Shown here piece after piece: positions 54,259 to 62,718 of a stretch of 64,000 nucleotides of DNA. The stretch lies in contig NZ_JACCHP010000003.1 of NCBI RefSeq assembly GCF_016031625.1, positions 372,001 to 436,000 on the forward strand, in the 5' to 3' direction. Below the pieces are notes generated by a model. The model had not been told where the DNA came from and made no database searches. It saw only the letters and a program-made list of their open reading frames with translations. Within the stretch, counting starts at the first letter, position 1. Each line of letters starts with the position of its first letter. The translations under genes were made by a program, and so were the position numbers. Source of the stretch: Bradyrhizobium agreste (GTDB lineage Bacteria > Pseudomonadota > Alphaproteobacteria > Rhizobiales > Xanthobacteraceae).

Positions 54259-55227
54259 CTAGCGCGTTGCCATCACCACGGCGGCCAGCGTGAGCAGCAG
54301 CGCTGCGATCTGCCCTGCCCCGAGCTGCTCGCCAAGCGCGACCGCGGATGCCACGACGCCGATCACCGGCACCGCCATGGTGCCGATTGCGGCCACCGAG
54401 GCCGGCAGGCGCGCCAGCGCTGCGAACCAGCTGACATAGGCGATGCAGAACTGCCCGACGACCGAATAGACCAAAAGCCACCAGCCGAGCGGCGTCACAT
54501 GCGACAAATGCGTGGTCTCGATCAAGAGGCCGACGATCGAGATCGGCAGGCAGCCGATCCCGATCTGCCAGGCCGCCGCGGTGATCGGCGGCAGGTGAAT
54601 CGGGTACTTCTTCGAGAGCACCGTGCCGAGGGCGAAGCCGAACGCACCGGCGAGCACCATGATGATGCCCGGCAGCTTCGAAGTGCTGGCGGCAATGCCG
54701 TTGCCGCCCATGATCGAGGCGAGCCCCGCGAAAGCCAGCACCAGGGCGAGCGTGCGCAACAGCGTCGGCCGCTCCCCCAGCACCGGCCAGGCGATGATCG
54801 AGGCCCAGACCGGCATCGTGTAGGCGATCAGCGCCGCCTCGCTCGCCGGCAGCCAGAGCAGTGCCAGGCCCATCAGCACCATCCAGCCGGTGACGTTGAG
54901 CGCGGCTGCGGTGAGCAGGCGCGGCCAGACCGCGCCCGGAACGCGCAGGCTTTGCCGGCGCAACACCGCAAGCAGCGCCAGCAGCAGCGCGCCGAGCACG
55001 CCGGTGACCCCGCGCAGCGTCAAAGGCGGCAGCTCGGCGAGCAAGAATTTCGTCACCGGCCAGTTGAAGCCCCAGCCGACCGACGTGATCGCAAGGAACA
55101 TCAGGCCGGCCGGGGCGATGCGCGGCCGCACGCCCGGCGGGGTCGAATCAAGCATTTGGGTAACCCGGCAAATCTGGGGGTCAGCTTGGCCCGGATTCGC
55201 CGCTCCCACCACCGCTTCGGCGGGCAT
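54259..55227 (-). CDS. DMT superfamily (EamA) transporter
   Basis: About 322 residues with ten membrane helices in two EamA repeats (ITSVGWGFNWPVTKFLL; WLPASEAALIAYTMPVWASIIAW; IGTMAVPVIGVVASAVALGE). It is a probable metabolite exporter, substrate unknown. ATG 55227 follows GAAGGTGAGAG; the alternative ATG 55155 (MLDSTPPGVRP) sits just before the first helix but lacks a ribosome site. It is only a distant relative of the DMT protein at 15270. Its promoter region is shared with the long upstream region of nrdJ. Confidence 0.87.
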   Translation of the reverse strand: MPAEAVVGAANPGQADPQICRVTQMLDSTPPGVRPRIAPAGLMFLAITSVGWGFNWPVTKFLLAELPPLTLRGVTGVLGALLLALLAVLRRQSLRVPGAVWPRLLTAAALNVTGWMVLMGLALLWLPASEAALIAYTMPVWASIIAWPVLGERPTLLRTLALVLAFAGLASIMGGNGIAASTSKLPGIIMVLAGAFGFALGTVLSKKYPIHLPPITAAAWQIGIGCLPISIVGLLIETTHLSHVTPLGWWLLVYSVVGQFCIAYVSWFAALARLPASVAAIGTMAVPVIGVVASAVALGEQLGAGQIAALLLTLAAVVMATR

Positions 55228-55428
55228 GTCTGCTCTCACCTTCCGTAGGGCTACGTGAGTCCTGCTGACGCAATCCCGTTGCTCAAAAATATAGCTGCCC
55301 TGTGAACAGCGGGATGAAGGCTCCGCATCATCACGGCATGCAAATTTTTTCGGTTGGGAATCCCTGAGGACTCACTGATACTTGGGTCCACGACAGGCGC
55401 GGCGAAGACCCCTGTTATCCCCCACAAT

Positions 55429-55475
55429 CCACCATATTTAGTATTTGATTCAGGAACTCGCACTAGTTCTTGACG
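55429..55475 (+). promoter_or_regulatory. Probable tandem NrdR boxes
   Basis: CCACCATATTTAGTAT (55429-55444) matches 12 of 16 positions of the NrdR consensus ACACTATATATAGTGT. A weaker site, GCACTAGTTCTTGACG (55460-55475), matches about half. Their 31-base spacing is the typical three-turn spacing of NrdR box pairs. NrdR represses ribonucleotide reductase genes when dATP is high. Confidence 0.5.
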
Positions 55476-55784
55476 GGCGCAACGGAGAGTCCTAGCTTTC
55501 GGTCCGTTCGGCGCGAGTGAGTTTGCGTCCCGCCGGCACTCCCCCAAAGGGTCTCGCAAATTTCAGCTCCGCCAGCCGGCCAAAGGCTGCGGATGAGGGC
55601 TTGTCTGCCCTCGGAATGCGAGACTCCTAGGGCGCCAGAACGGGCCGGCAAAAGGCTCGGATGGCATCGATGACGAAGTGACGTTGTGGGGCGTTGAACG
55701 CATGTCGCGCACATCCCCTTGGGGGCGGATGGGTGTGGACATGCCGGCGGGACGATCGATGCGACGCATCGAGGTCGCGCCGGG

Positions 55785-55813
55785 AAAAAAAACAGGGCCG
55801 GATCCACCGGCTG
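55785..55813 (-). terminator. Terminator-like hairpin on the strand opposite nrdJ
   Basis: Read on the minus strand: a GCCGG TGGAT CCGGC hairpin (55811-55797), CCTG, then eight T (55792-55785). Outer CAG/CTG may extend the stem past a bulge. No minus-strand gene lies upstream, so it would end a short antisense or small RNA starting near the nrdJ start. Confidence 0.4.
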
Positions 55814-55924
55814 AACTGCGGTGCCCAAGGCCGAACGGCTAAAGGCGCCCGCGAGATGCAATGACGACCCGGCACGCCCCGAGCGAGGGGCGGGACCGGT
55901 CAAAGAAAATGACGGGGCAAGACG

Positions 55925-58900
55925 ATGCGGATTGAGCGGCGCCACACCACTTCGGGACAGTCACCTTATGCGGGAATCGAATTCCGCCTGACCACGTCGG
56001 AGATTCGCAATCCCGACGGCTCGGTCGTGTTCAAGCTTGATAACGTCGAGGTGCCGAGCGAATGGTCGCAGGTCGCCTCCGACGTGCTGGCCCAGAAATA
56101 TTTCCGCAAGGCTGGCGTTGCCGCGCGCCTGAAGAAGGTCGAGGAGGAATCCGTCCCCTCCTTCCTGTGGCGCTCCGTGCCCGACACCGAGGCCCTCAGC
56201 CAGCTGCCCGAGAAGGAGCGCTATGTCAGCGAGCTCAGCGCCAAGCAGGTGTTCGACCGCCTCGCCGGCTGCTGGACCTATTGGGGCTGGAAGGGCGGCT
56301 ATTTCACTGGCGATGACGACGCCCAGGCCTTCTATGACGAGCTCCGCTACATGCTCGCCATGCAGATGGTCGCGCCGAACTCGCCGCAATGGTTCAACAC
56401 CGGCCTGCACTGGGCCTATGGCATCGACGGCCCCGGCCAGGGCCATTATTACGTCGACCCCTTCACGGGCAAGCTGACCAAGTCCAAGTCGGCCTACGAG
56501 CATCCGCAGCCGCATGCCTGCTTCATCCAGGGCGTCGGTGACGACCTCGTCAACGAAGGCGGCATCATGGACCTCTGGGTTCGCGAGGCGCGCCTGTTCA
56601 AATACGGCTCCGGCACCGGCTCCAACTTCTCGCGCCTGCGCGGCGAAGGCGAAAAGCTCTCCGGCGGCGGCCGCTCGTCCGGCCTGATGAGCTTCCTCAA
56701 GATCGGTGACCGTGCCGCGGGCGCGATCAAGAGCGGCGGCACCACGCGCCGCGCCGCCAAGATGGTCGTGGTCGACGTCGATCACCCCGACATCGAGACC
56801 TATATCGACTGGAAGGTGAAGGAGGAGCAGAAGGTCGCCGCCCTCGTCACGGGCTCCAAGATCAATCAGAAGCACCTCAAGGCGGTGCTGAAGGCCTGCG
56901 TCAACTGCGAAGGCTCGGGCGACGATTGCTTCGACCCCGAGAAGAACCCGGCGCTCCGCCGCGAGATCAAGCTCGCGCGCCGCAGCCTCGTGCCCGACAA
57001 CTACATCAAGCGCGTCATCCAGTTTGCCAAGCAAGGCTACAAGGACATCCAGTTCGACACCTACGACACCGACTGGGACAGCGAGGCCTATCTCACGGTA
57101 TCCGGGCAGAACTCCAACAACTCGGTCTCGCTGAGGGACGACTTCCTGCGCGCGGTCGAGACCGACGGCGACTGGAATCTGACCGCCCGCACCTCCAAGA
57201 AGGTGACGAAGACGCTGAAGGCGCGCGATCTCTGGGAGAAGATCGGCTACGCCGCCTGGGCCTCGGCCGATCCGGGCCTGCACTTCAACACCACGATGAA
57301 CGACTGGCACACCTGCAAGGCGTCCGGCGACATCCGCGCCTCCAATCCGTGCTCGGAATACATGTTCCTGGACGACACGGCGTGCAATCTCGCCTCGGCG
57401 AACCTGCTGACGTTCTACAACACCGAGACCAAGCGCTTCGACGTCGAGGGCTATGAGCACCTCTGCCGGCTCTGGACCATCGTGCTGGAAATCTCGGTCA
57501 TGATGGCGCAGTTCCCGTCCAAGGCGATCGCCGAGCTCTCCTACGAGTTTCGCACGCTCGGCCTCGGCTACGCCAATATCGGCGGCCTCCTGATGACCAT
57601 GGGCCTGCCCTATGACAGCAAGGAAGGCCGCGCGCTCTGCGGCGCGCTGACCGCGGTGATGACCGGCATCACCTACAAGACCTCCGCGGAAATGGCTGCT
57701 GAACTGGGCACCTTCCCCGGCTACAAGAAGAACGCCCAGCACATGCTGCGCGTGATCCGCAACCACCGCCGCGCCGCGCACGGCCAGGCGTCGGGCTATG
57801 AAGCGCTCAGCGTCAACCCGGTGCCGCTCGACCTCGTCTCCTGCCCGCAAGCCGACCTCGTCAGCCATGCGCAGGCGGCCTGGGATGCCGCGCTCGAGCT
57901 CGGCGAGAAGCACGGCTATCGCAACGCCCAGACCACGGTGATCGCGCCGACCGGCACGATCGGCCTCGTCATGGATTGCGACACCACCGGCATCGAACCC
58001 GACTTCGCGCTCGTCAAGTTCAAGAAGCTCGCCGGCGGCGGCTACTTCAAGATCATCAACCGCGCCGTGCCATCAGCGCTGCGCGCGCTAGGCTATCGCG
58101 AGAGCGAGATCGCGGAGATCGAAGCCTATGCCGTCGGCCACGGCTCGCTGGCGAACGCCCCCGGCATCAACGTCAGCACCCTGAAGGCCAAGGGCTTCAC
58201 CGATGAGGCGATCGCCAAGGTCGAGAAGGCCCTGCCGACCGCCTTCGACATCAAGTTCGCCTTCAACAAGTGGACCTTTGGCGAGGACTTCATCCGCGAC
58301 CAGCTTGGCATCGGCGCGGAAGCCATTGCGGCTCCGGGCTTCGACCTGCTCCAGGCCGTCGGCTTCACCAAGCGCGAGATCGAGGCGGCCAACGTCCATA
58401 TCTGCGGCGCGATGACGGTCGAGGGAGCTCCCCACCTCAAGGCAGAACATTACGCGGTGTTCGACTGCGCTAACCCCTGCGGCAAGATCGGCAAGCGCTA
58501 TCTGTCGGTCGAGAGCCACATCCGGATGATGGCCGCGGCCCAGCCCTTCATCTCGGGCGCGATCTCCAAGACCATCAACATGCCGAACGACGCCACGGTG
58601 GAAGACTGCAAGTCCGCCTACATGCTGTCGTGGAAGCTCGCGCTGAAAGCCAACGCGCTCTATCGCGACGGCTCGAAGCTCTCACAGCCGCTCAACTCGC
58701 AGCTCATCAGCGACGATGAGGACGAGGACGATGCGGTCGAGCTGCTGCACGAGAAGCCGATGGCGGCGCGCGCCACGCACGTGGCCGAAAAGGTCGTCGA
58801 GAAGCTGGTCGAGCGCATCGTCGTGATGCGCGAGCGCGAGAAGATGCCCGATCGCCGCAAGGGCTACACCCAGAAGGCGGTGGTCGGCGGCCACAAGGTC

Positions 58901-59695
58901 TATCTCCGTACCGGCGAATACGATGACGGCCGCCTGGGCGAGATCTTCATCGACATGCACAAGGAAGGCGCGGCGCTGCGCTCCTTCATCAACAACTTCG
59001 CCATCGCGGTGTCGCTCGGCCTGCAATACGGCGTGCCGCTCGACGAATATGTCGATGCCTTCACCTTCACCCGCTTCGAGCCGGCGGGCCCCGTGCAGGG
59101 CAACGACAGCATCAAGTACGCGACCTCGATCCTCGACTACGTCTTCCGCGAGCTTGCGGTGAGCTATCTCTCCCGCTTCGACCTCGCCCACGTCGATCCC
59201 AACGAGACGGGCTTTGACGCGCTCGGCAAGGGCGTCGAGGAAGGCAAGGAGCCGGACGAGGACGGCGGCCACCACGCCACCAAGCTGGTCTCGCGCGGCC
59301 TCACCCGCTCGCGCACGGACAACCTCGTCGTGATGCGCGGCGGCTCGACCGCGGTCAGCCAAGGCAACGACAGCGCGCCCTCCGGCGGCAGCCGGGTTAC
59401 CGCCCTCGCCGCCCACGGCACCTCGTCCCGCCTCAGTGACACCATCGAAGGCGCCGTCGCCCTGAAGCAGGAAGCTCAGCACGACCTGTCGCCGACGGAG
59501 AAGCTCGAGCAACTGCAGTGGAGCAAGGCCGGCAGCGCCGCAGTCGCCGCGCCCAGCAAGGCCGAACGCCGCGCCGAAGCCAAGGCCAAGGGCTACGAGG
59601 GCGAGATGTGCAGCGAGTGCGGCAACTTCACGCTGGTGCGGAATGGGACGTGCATGAAGTGCGATACGTGCGGCAGCACGACGGGGTGTTCGTAA
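55925..59695 (+). CDS. nrdJ: Adenosylcobalamin-dependent (class II) ribonucleotide reductase
   Basis: A 1256-residue oxygen-independent enzyme making all deoxyribonucleotides using vitamin B12 coenzyme. Landmarks are [22 protein letters not shown], the [18 protein letters not shown] active-site motif, [12 protein letters not shown], and [14 protein letters not shown]. The thiyl/redox Cys regions include [10 protein letters not shown], and a C-terminal TSCPD-like Zn ribbon reads [23 protein letters not shown]. Length is normal for the long alphaproteobacterial type. ATG 55925 follows ACGGGG by 8 bases. A probable NrdR box pair lies upstream and a terminator downstream. It would need cobalamin synthesis or uptake elsewhere. 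Confidence 0.97.
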   Translation: MRIERRHTTSGQSPYAGIEFRLTTSEIRNPDGSVVFKLDNVEVPSEWSQVASDVLAQKYFRKAGVAARLKKVEEESVPSFLWRSVPDTEALSQLPEKERYVSELSAKQVFDRLAGCWTYWGWKGGYFTGDDDAQAFYDELRYMLAMQMVAPNSPQWFNTGLHWAYGIDGPGQGHYYVDPFTGKLTKSKSAYEHPQPHACFIQGVGDDLVNEGGIMDLWVREARLFKYGSGTGSNFSRLRGEGEKLSGGGRSSGLMSFLKIGDRAAGAIKSGGTTRRAAKMVVVDVDHPDIETYIDWKVKEEQKVAALVTGSKINQKHLKAVLKACVNCEGSGDDCFDPEKNPALRREIKLARRSLVPDNYIKRVIQFAKQGYKDIQFDTYDTDWDSEAYLTVSGQNSNNSVSLRDDFLRAVETDGDWNLTARTSKKVTKTLKARDLWEKIGYAAWASADPGLHFNTTMNDWHTCKASGDIRASNPCSEYMFLDDTACNLASANLLTFYNTETKRFDVEGYEHLCRLWTIVLEISVMMAQFPSKAIAELSYEFRTLGLGYANIGGLLMTMGLPYDSKEGRALCGALTAVMTGITYKTSAEMAAELGTFPGYKKNAQHMLRVIRNHRRAAHGQASGYEALSVNPVPLDLVSCPQADLVSHAQAAWDAALELGEKHGYRNAQTTVIAPTGTIGLVMDCDTTGIEPDFALVKFKKLAGGGYFKIINRAVPSALRALGYRESEIAEIEAYAVGHGSLANAPGINVSTLKAKGFTDEAIAKVEKALPTAFDIKFAFNKWTFGEDFIRDQLGIGAEAIAAPGFDLLQAVGFTKREIEAANVHICGAMTVEGAPHLKAEHYAVFDCANPCGKIGKRYLSVESHIRMMAAAQPFISGAISKTINMPNDATVEDCKSAYMLSWKLALKANALYRDGSKLSQPLNSQLISDDEDEDDAVELLHEKPMAARATHVAEKVVEKLVERIVVMREREKMPDRRKGYTQKAVVGGHKVYLRTGEYDDGRLGEIFIDMHKEGAALRSFINNFAIAVSLGLQYGVPLDEYVDAFTFTRFEPAGPVQGNDSIKYATSILDYVFRELAVSYLSRFDLAHVDPNETGFDALGKGVEEGKEPDEDGGHHATKLVSRGLTRSRTDNLVVMRGGSTAVSQGNDSAPSGGSRVTALAAHGTSSRLSDTIEGAVALKQEAQHDLSPTEKLEQLQWSKAGSAAVAAPSKAERRAEAKAKGYEGEMCSECGNFTLVRNGTCMKCDTCGSTTGCS

Positions 59696-59743
59696 CGGAC
59701 CAGAACGCAACAACTATTCATCCCCGGGCTGAACCGGGCATCA

Positions 59744-59770
59744 AAAAGGGCGGCCGAACGGCCGCCCTTT
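59744..59770 (+). terminator. Intrinsic terminator after nrdJ
   Basis: Arms AAGGGCGGCC (59746-59755) and GGCCGCCCTT (59760-59769) with loop GAAC pair perfectly and end in TTT. It lies about 50 bases after the nrdJ stop. Confidence 0.85.
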
Positions 59771-59872
59771 CGCCATTTATGGCTTTTCCAAAATCAATCA
59801 TTATGACAACCTCGGAGGGTATTACATAGCACGCAGGCCTATTACTAGCTCATACCGATTAGGAGTTGGATC

Positions 59873-59968
59873 GTGACTAGCCAACCCGACGCCTTCCTAA
59901 GCTACACACGCCTTGATGATGAGTTCTTTGGTGGCGCGATTACAGGAATTACGGTGACAGTGCACTAA
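59873..59968 (+). pseudogene. Remnant of a TIR-domain protein gene (5' end only)
   Basis: A GTG at 59873 with AGGAG seven bases upstream opens a 31-residue frame: TSQPDAFLSYTRLDDEFFGGAI, then GITVTVH and a stop. The DAFLSYTRxDDE(F/H)xGG(A/Y)I pattern is the start of bacterial TIR-domain proteins, which usually continue with a long NADase-type or effector region. Nothing TIR-like follows the stop. The start signals are intact but more than 80 percent of the domain is gone, so I call it a decayed defence- or signalling-type gene. Confidence 0.6.
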
Positions 59969-60166
59969 ACTTGCTCGCTCCGTCCTGCCCATCTGCGACT
60001 CGCGTCTGATGCGCGGCGTCAATTGAGCGCACCTTCACCGCAGCCGGCTTCGGTGCTCATCAATACCCCGCCTCCGATATTGCCTTTGCGATCGAGCCCT
60101 TCCCTCCTAAACTCCCACCACCACCGGCATGAGTTTCGACGGGCCCGGTGGAAGCGGAGTAGACTT

Positions 60167-60682
60167 ATGCCCAAACCGGAAAGCTTCCCGATCGAAAACA
60201 TCTTCGTTCCCACGAAGCAGAAGAAGACCCTCAAGCCCGAGATCGTCGGGGAGATCGCGGAAAGTATTCTGGACATCGGACAACAGTCCCCCATTGCCGT
60301 TCGGCGCGACGGCGACCGCCTCGTTCTGGTCGAGGGACTGCATCGGTTAGAGGCCTGCAAGGCGCTCGGCGAGACGACCATTCTCGGGGTTGTCGTCACG
60401 GCGGAGTTTGCTGAGCACAAGCCGCAGCTCGCCGAACGACCGGAAGTCGAGGCAGAGCGCATCAAGATGGCGCGGTTGAAGCAGTTGCGCCTGGAGAAGG
60501 AAGCCGCGGAGGCATCGACTTCTGCCTTGAAGGGAGTCCACACGACGGAAGCGCCGCGCATCCGTCCGACGAAAGGCGTCCGCGACAATCCGAAGGCATC
60601 AGCGGGCCAGACTGCGAAAGCGAAGCCCAAGACATTGTCGGACTGGATCACGCAGCAAAAGGGCAGCGGCGGCCGCTATTGA
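60167..60682 (+). CDS. Orphan ParB/sulfiredoxin-fold protein
   Basis: A 171-residue protein. Residues 1-90 match the ParB N-terminal (ParB/Srx) nucleotide-binding fold: FPIENIFVPTKQKKTLKP, ILDIGQQSPIAVRRDGDRLVLVEGLHRLEACKALG. The GxHRLEA motif corresponds to the GEHRRxA-type CTP/ATP-binding box of the family. No HTH or dimer domain of chromosomal ParB follows. Instead there is a charged helix (about 95-125) and a basic, Lys/Ala-rich tail. GGAG seven bases before ATG 60167 supports the start. There is no parA nearby. Similar proteins occur in mobile or plasmid-derived regions; the function is unknown. Confidence 0.72.
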   Translation: MPKPESFPIENIFVPTKQKKTLKPEIVGEIAESILDIGQQSPIAVRRDGDRLVLVEGLHRLEACKALGETTILGVVVTAEFAEHKPQLAERPEVEAERIKMARLKQLRLEKEAAEASTSALKGVHTTEAPRIRPTKGVRDNPKASAGQTAKAKPKTLSDWITQQKGSGGRY

Positions 60683-60693
60683 TGGCCGACTCC

Positions 60694-60782
60694 AGCTCGT
60701 AGGATGGGTAGAGCACTTGCGAAACCCATCACTGGAGGTGGCAATCGATGGGTTTCGCTACGCTCTACCCATCCTACGAGCT
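60694..60782. repeat. 89-base palindromic repeat (CTCGTAGGATGGGTAGAGC type)
   Basis: AGCTCGTAGGATGGGTAGAGC at 60694 and its inverted copy ending at 60782 form long arms, with inner arms TGCGAAACCCATC and GATGGGTTTCGC. This is a further dispersed palindrome family; part of the same vocabulary (TTGCGAAACCC, GGTGGGTTACGC) recurs at 61598-61685. It lies 11 bases after the ParB-like gene. Confidence 0.85.
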
Positions 60783-60968
60783 ATGCTAAAATGGCAACAA
60801 AGGCGGCCATCCCGCAAGTATCTGGAACGGCGACTTCTTGCCGGATGCATCGAAGATGCGGCAAAATCTCACCACATGGCCGCCACGCAAGCGACAGCTC
60901 ACAATCGCGATTTCAGCGCAAATGCGACGGAGGCTCTCAGCTTCATCGATATTCAGGAGCCATTTGCA

Positions 60969-61532
60969 ATGTTGAGTGCGGTGGAAAATAAGCCAGCGGG
61001 GAAATCCGGCCGGCGCGGCGGCAAGAAGAAGTCGGGACAACGGAACGGGGCCGGCGAGCAACGCGCAGGTGCCCCGCATCAACTGCCGGATGCCTCGGCG
61101 GAGACCAGGCAAGAGACCGAGCATGTGACCGAGCAAGAGACGAGCCGACAGATCAGTGCGGAGATACCTTCGGCTGCAGCCTTGCCGGGCGAGGCGTCCG
61201 GGATGGAGATCGCTGCAAGCCCGCCGGTCGCACCGGTCGAACCCTTCCAGGCCAGCACGCAGGCGATTGCCGACGCCTATGGCGACTACATCAGGACATC
61301 ACTGGAGCAAGCCTGGAGCTTCCTGGGAAAGCTCGCGATGGCGCGTTCACCCGTCGAGGCCTTTGAGCTTCAGATGGCGTACGCGAAACAGGCGTGCGAG
61401 CAGTTTGTCGCCGAATCCCAGAAGATCACCGAGTTGCATGAACAATTGACCAGACAAAGGGTCATGCATCTTGAGGGGTTTGTGGCCAGGCTCACCCAGA
61501 CGACGCTCGAAATCCGCGCGATACGTCACTAG
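60969..61532 (+). CDS. Phasin family protein
   Basis: A 187-residue protein. The N-terminus is basic (KSGRRGGKKKSGQRNG), then an acidic/polar stretch to about residue 80. A C-terminal helical phasin domain (about 88-187) contains IADAYGDYIRTSLEQAWSFLGKLAMARSPVEAFELQMAYAKQACEQF and ends with LEGFVARLTQT. Phasins coat polyhydroxyalkanoate granules and can act as chaperones. AGGAG nine bases before ATG 60969 supports this start; an in-frame ATG at 60783 emerges from the adjoining palindrome and is unlikely. The basic tail could bind nucleic acid. Confidence 0.78.
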   Translation: MLSAVENKPAGKSGRRGGKKKSGQRNGAGEQRAGAPHQLPDASAETRQETEHVTEQETSRQISAEIPSAAALPGEASGMEIAASPPVAPVEPFQASTQAIADAYGDYIRTSLEQAWSFLGKLAMARSPVEAFELQMAYAKQACEQFVAESQKITELHEQLTRQRVMHLEGFVARLTQTTLEIRAIRH

Positions 61533-61597
61533 CGACAGAAGCGCATTGCGGCGCCGCCGGGCTGGACTCCCCGGGGATGGGCAATATCCTTGCGAAA

Positions 61598-61685
61598 CCC
61601 TTTCGTTGATGGTCCGCGCGCCAAAAGGTGGGTTACGCTGCGCGAGCTGCGCTTTGCGCCGTCGCGGAGCTAACCCACCCTACGC
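61598..61685. repeat. Decayed palindromic repeat
   Basis: The arms GGTGGGTTA (61627-61635) and TAACCCACC (61671-61679) face each other around CG-rich sequence. A fragment TTGCGAAACCC precedes them. It shares words with the palindrome at 60694-60782 but its arms no longer pair fully. Confidence 0.6.
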
Positions 61686-61705
61686 GCTTAAGGACCGCCT
61701 GGAGT

Positions 61706-61999
61706 TCAGTACCCTGATTTCGAGCCCGTGGTCGGCCTCGTGCTTGCGCCAGTGGTTTGTCCTGTGGTTTGTCCTGGAGCGTAGCTCGACGCGCCTGGGC
61801 GGGTGCTCTTCGAGGCCTTCGCGTGGTGCTTCTTCATCTTGTGCCCGGGAGCGTAGCTGGAAGCGCCCGGCTCGCCTGTCTTGGAACCCATTTGCTGCAT
61901 CTGATGACCTGGCGTCTTGCTCGATACACCCTGAGCAAATACGGCTGGGGCTGTAGCCATGACAACGGCAGCCGAAAGCGCGATGATCATTGCTTTCAT
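61706..61999 (-). CDS. Small exported protein with two PGASSYAPG repeats
   Basis: A 97-residue protein. The signal peptide MKAMIIALSAAVVMATAPA ends at VFAQ. The mature part is Gly/Ser/Thr/Lys-rich, with PGHQMQQMGSKTGE, then PGASSYAPGHKMKKHHAKASKS and a second PGASSYAPGQTTGQTTG. No fold is recognised; it resembles stress-induced hydrophilin-like exported proteins of Rhizobiales. AGGAGG six bases upstream of ATG 61999 is ideal. A perfect EcfG-type promoter lies 32 bases upstream. A role in envelope stress or desiccation is inferred. Confidence 0.82.
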   Translation of the reverse strand: MKAMIIALSAAVVMATAPAVFAQGVSSKTPGHQMQQMGSKTGEPGASSYAPGHKMKKHHAKASKSTRPGASSYAPGQTTGQTTGASTRPTTGSKSGY

Positions 62000-62030
62000 G
62001 TTGTCCTCCTCGAACAAGCCCCTCAAAAGA

Positions 62031-62055
62031 AACGGAATGAACCAGCGCCGGTTCC
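62031..62055 (-). promoter_or_regulatory. EcfG-type general stress promoter of the small exported protein gene
   Basis: On the minus strand GGAAC (62055-62051), 16 bases, then CGTT (62034-62031), an exact match to the stress consensus. The predicted start near 62024 leaves a leader of about 25 bases to ATG 61999. Confidence 0.75.
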
Positions 62056-62133
62056 CTTCAGCGAGCGTTCATGGTGAGACCAGCGCCGCTCAACTGGTCC
62101 CTTTCGCCGCCGCAACGCGATGAACGGCGAGCT

Positions 62134-62163
62134 TAGCCCGGATGAGCAAAGCGACATCCGGGG
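62134..62163. repeat. Half copy of the GCCCGGATGGAGCGAAGC repeat
   Basis: TTAGCCCGGATGAGCAAAGCGACATCCGGGG resembles one arm of the palindrome at 1169-1252, with changes in the middle and its own short CCCGGAT/ATCCGGG pairing. It is probably a degraded or single-arm copy. Confidence 0.6.
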
Positions 62164-62228
62164 CGCGATCAGCGCCTTCCCCAGGAGATCTTCCCACCTC
62201 GAAGGAAGCCATCTCCCTGACCCATCTT

Positions 62229-62429
62229 TCATTTTCGCACTCCGGCCTGCCAGGCGTCGATGGCTTTCGATAGTTCGTCGAACGTCACGATACGATCGAT
62301 GACGAGATTGTGGATGACGGATACATCCACCGCGTCGAACAACGCCTGCAGGTGCACGCGCCATTTTGGCTCGGAAATCTCGCCCTTCAGGCATGCCAGC
62401 AGCGTCCATTCGTCAATGCTGACAGGCAT
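62229..62429 (-). CDS. Small hypothetical protein
   Basis: A 66-residue frame from ATG 62429 (MPVSIDEWTLLACLKGEISEP), with amphipathic helices (WRVHLQALFDAVDVSVIHNLV; FDELSKAIDAWQAGVRK) and normal residue balance, which looks protein-like. The frame could extend to a TTG at 62507 (92 residues). No ribosome site is clear and I know no family. The stop at 62229 lies among repeat fragments. It may be the end of a truncated gene. Confidence 0.42.
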   Translation of the reverse strand: MPVSIDEWTLLACLKGEISEPKWRVHLQALFDAVDVSVIHNLVIDRIVTFDELSKAIDAWQAGVRK

Positions 62430-62718
62430 CGGCGCGTTGATCGTCACCACGGCTGAAGTCAGTTCGCGAACGCATCTTTCTCTGATGCCATTCGGAGCAG
62501 GCCTCAACCGGAATTACGGTAAGACCGCAGCCCGTAGGATGCCGCTGCCGGCGTACGCCGCAGTTCCGTGCGCGTCATCAAACTCTCTCCTGAATTCCTG
62601 CATATCTCTGCCATCTACCAAAGGTAGATTGCTCCCGGTGAAGCGTGGTCAACAACGCGACTTGCAAGAACACTGCATGCGCCAGCCCCGCTTCCGACAA
62701 TGAAATGGGAGTGACGCC

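Larger units (their letters stand above)
55228..55924. other. Long upstream region and leader of nrdJ
   Basis: Nearly 700 bases between the divergent exporter and nrdJ. It holds a probable NrdR box pair (55429-55475) and then about 450 bases rich in short inverted repeats, such as TCTCGCA/TGCGAGA around 55553-55623, with no convincing reading frame. If transcription starts near the NrdR boxes, nrdJ has an unusually long structured leader. A terminator-like element on the opposite strand is at 55785-55813. Confidence 0.5.

Noticed and set aside
55480..55924. Cobalamin riboswitch, RNase P RNA, tmRNA or SRP RNA upstream of nrdJ
   Set aside because: I looked for the conserved cores on both strands and did not find them; only generic hairpins and one terminator-like element are present.
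60783..60968. Upstream in-frame start for the phasin gene
   Set aside because: The ATG at 60783 is right at the edge of a palindrome and lacks a ribosome site; ATG 60969 has AGGAG at suitable spacing.
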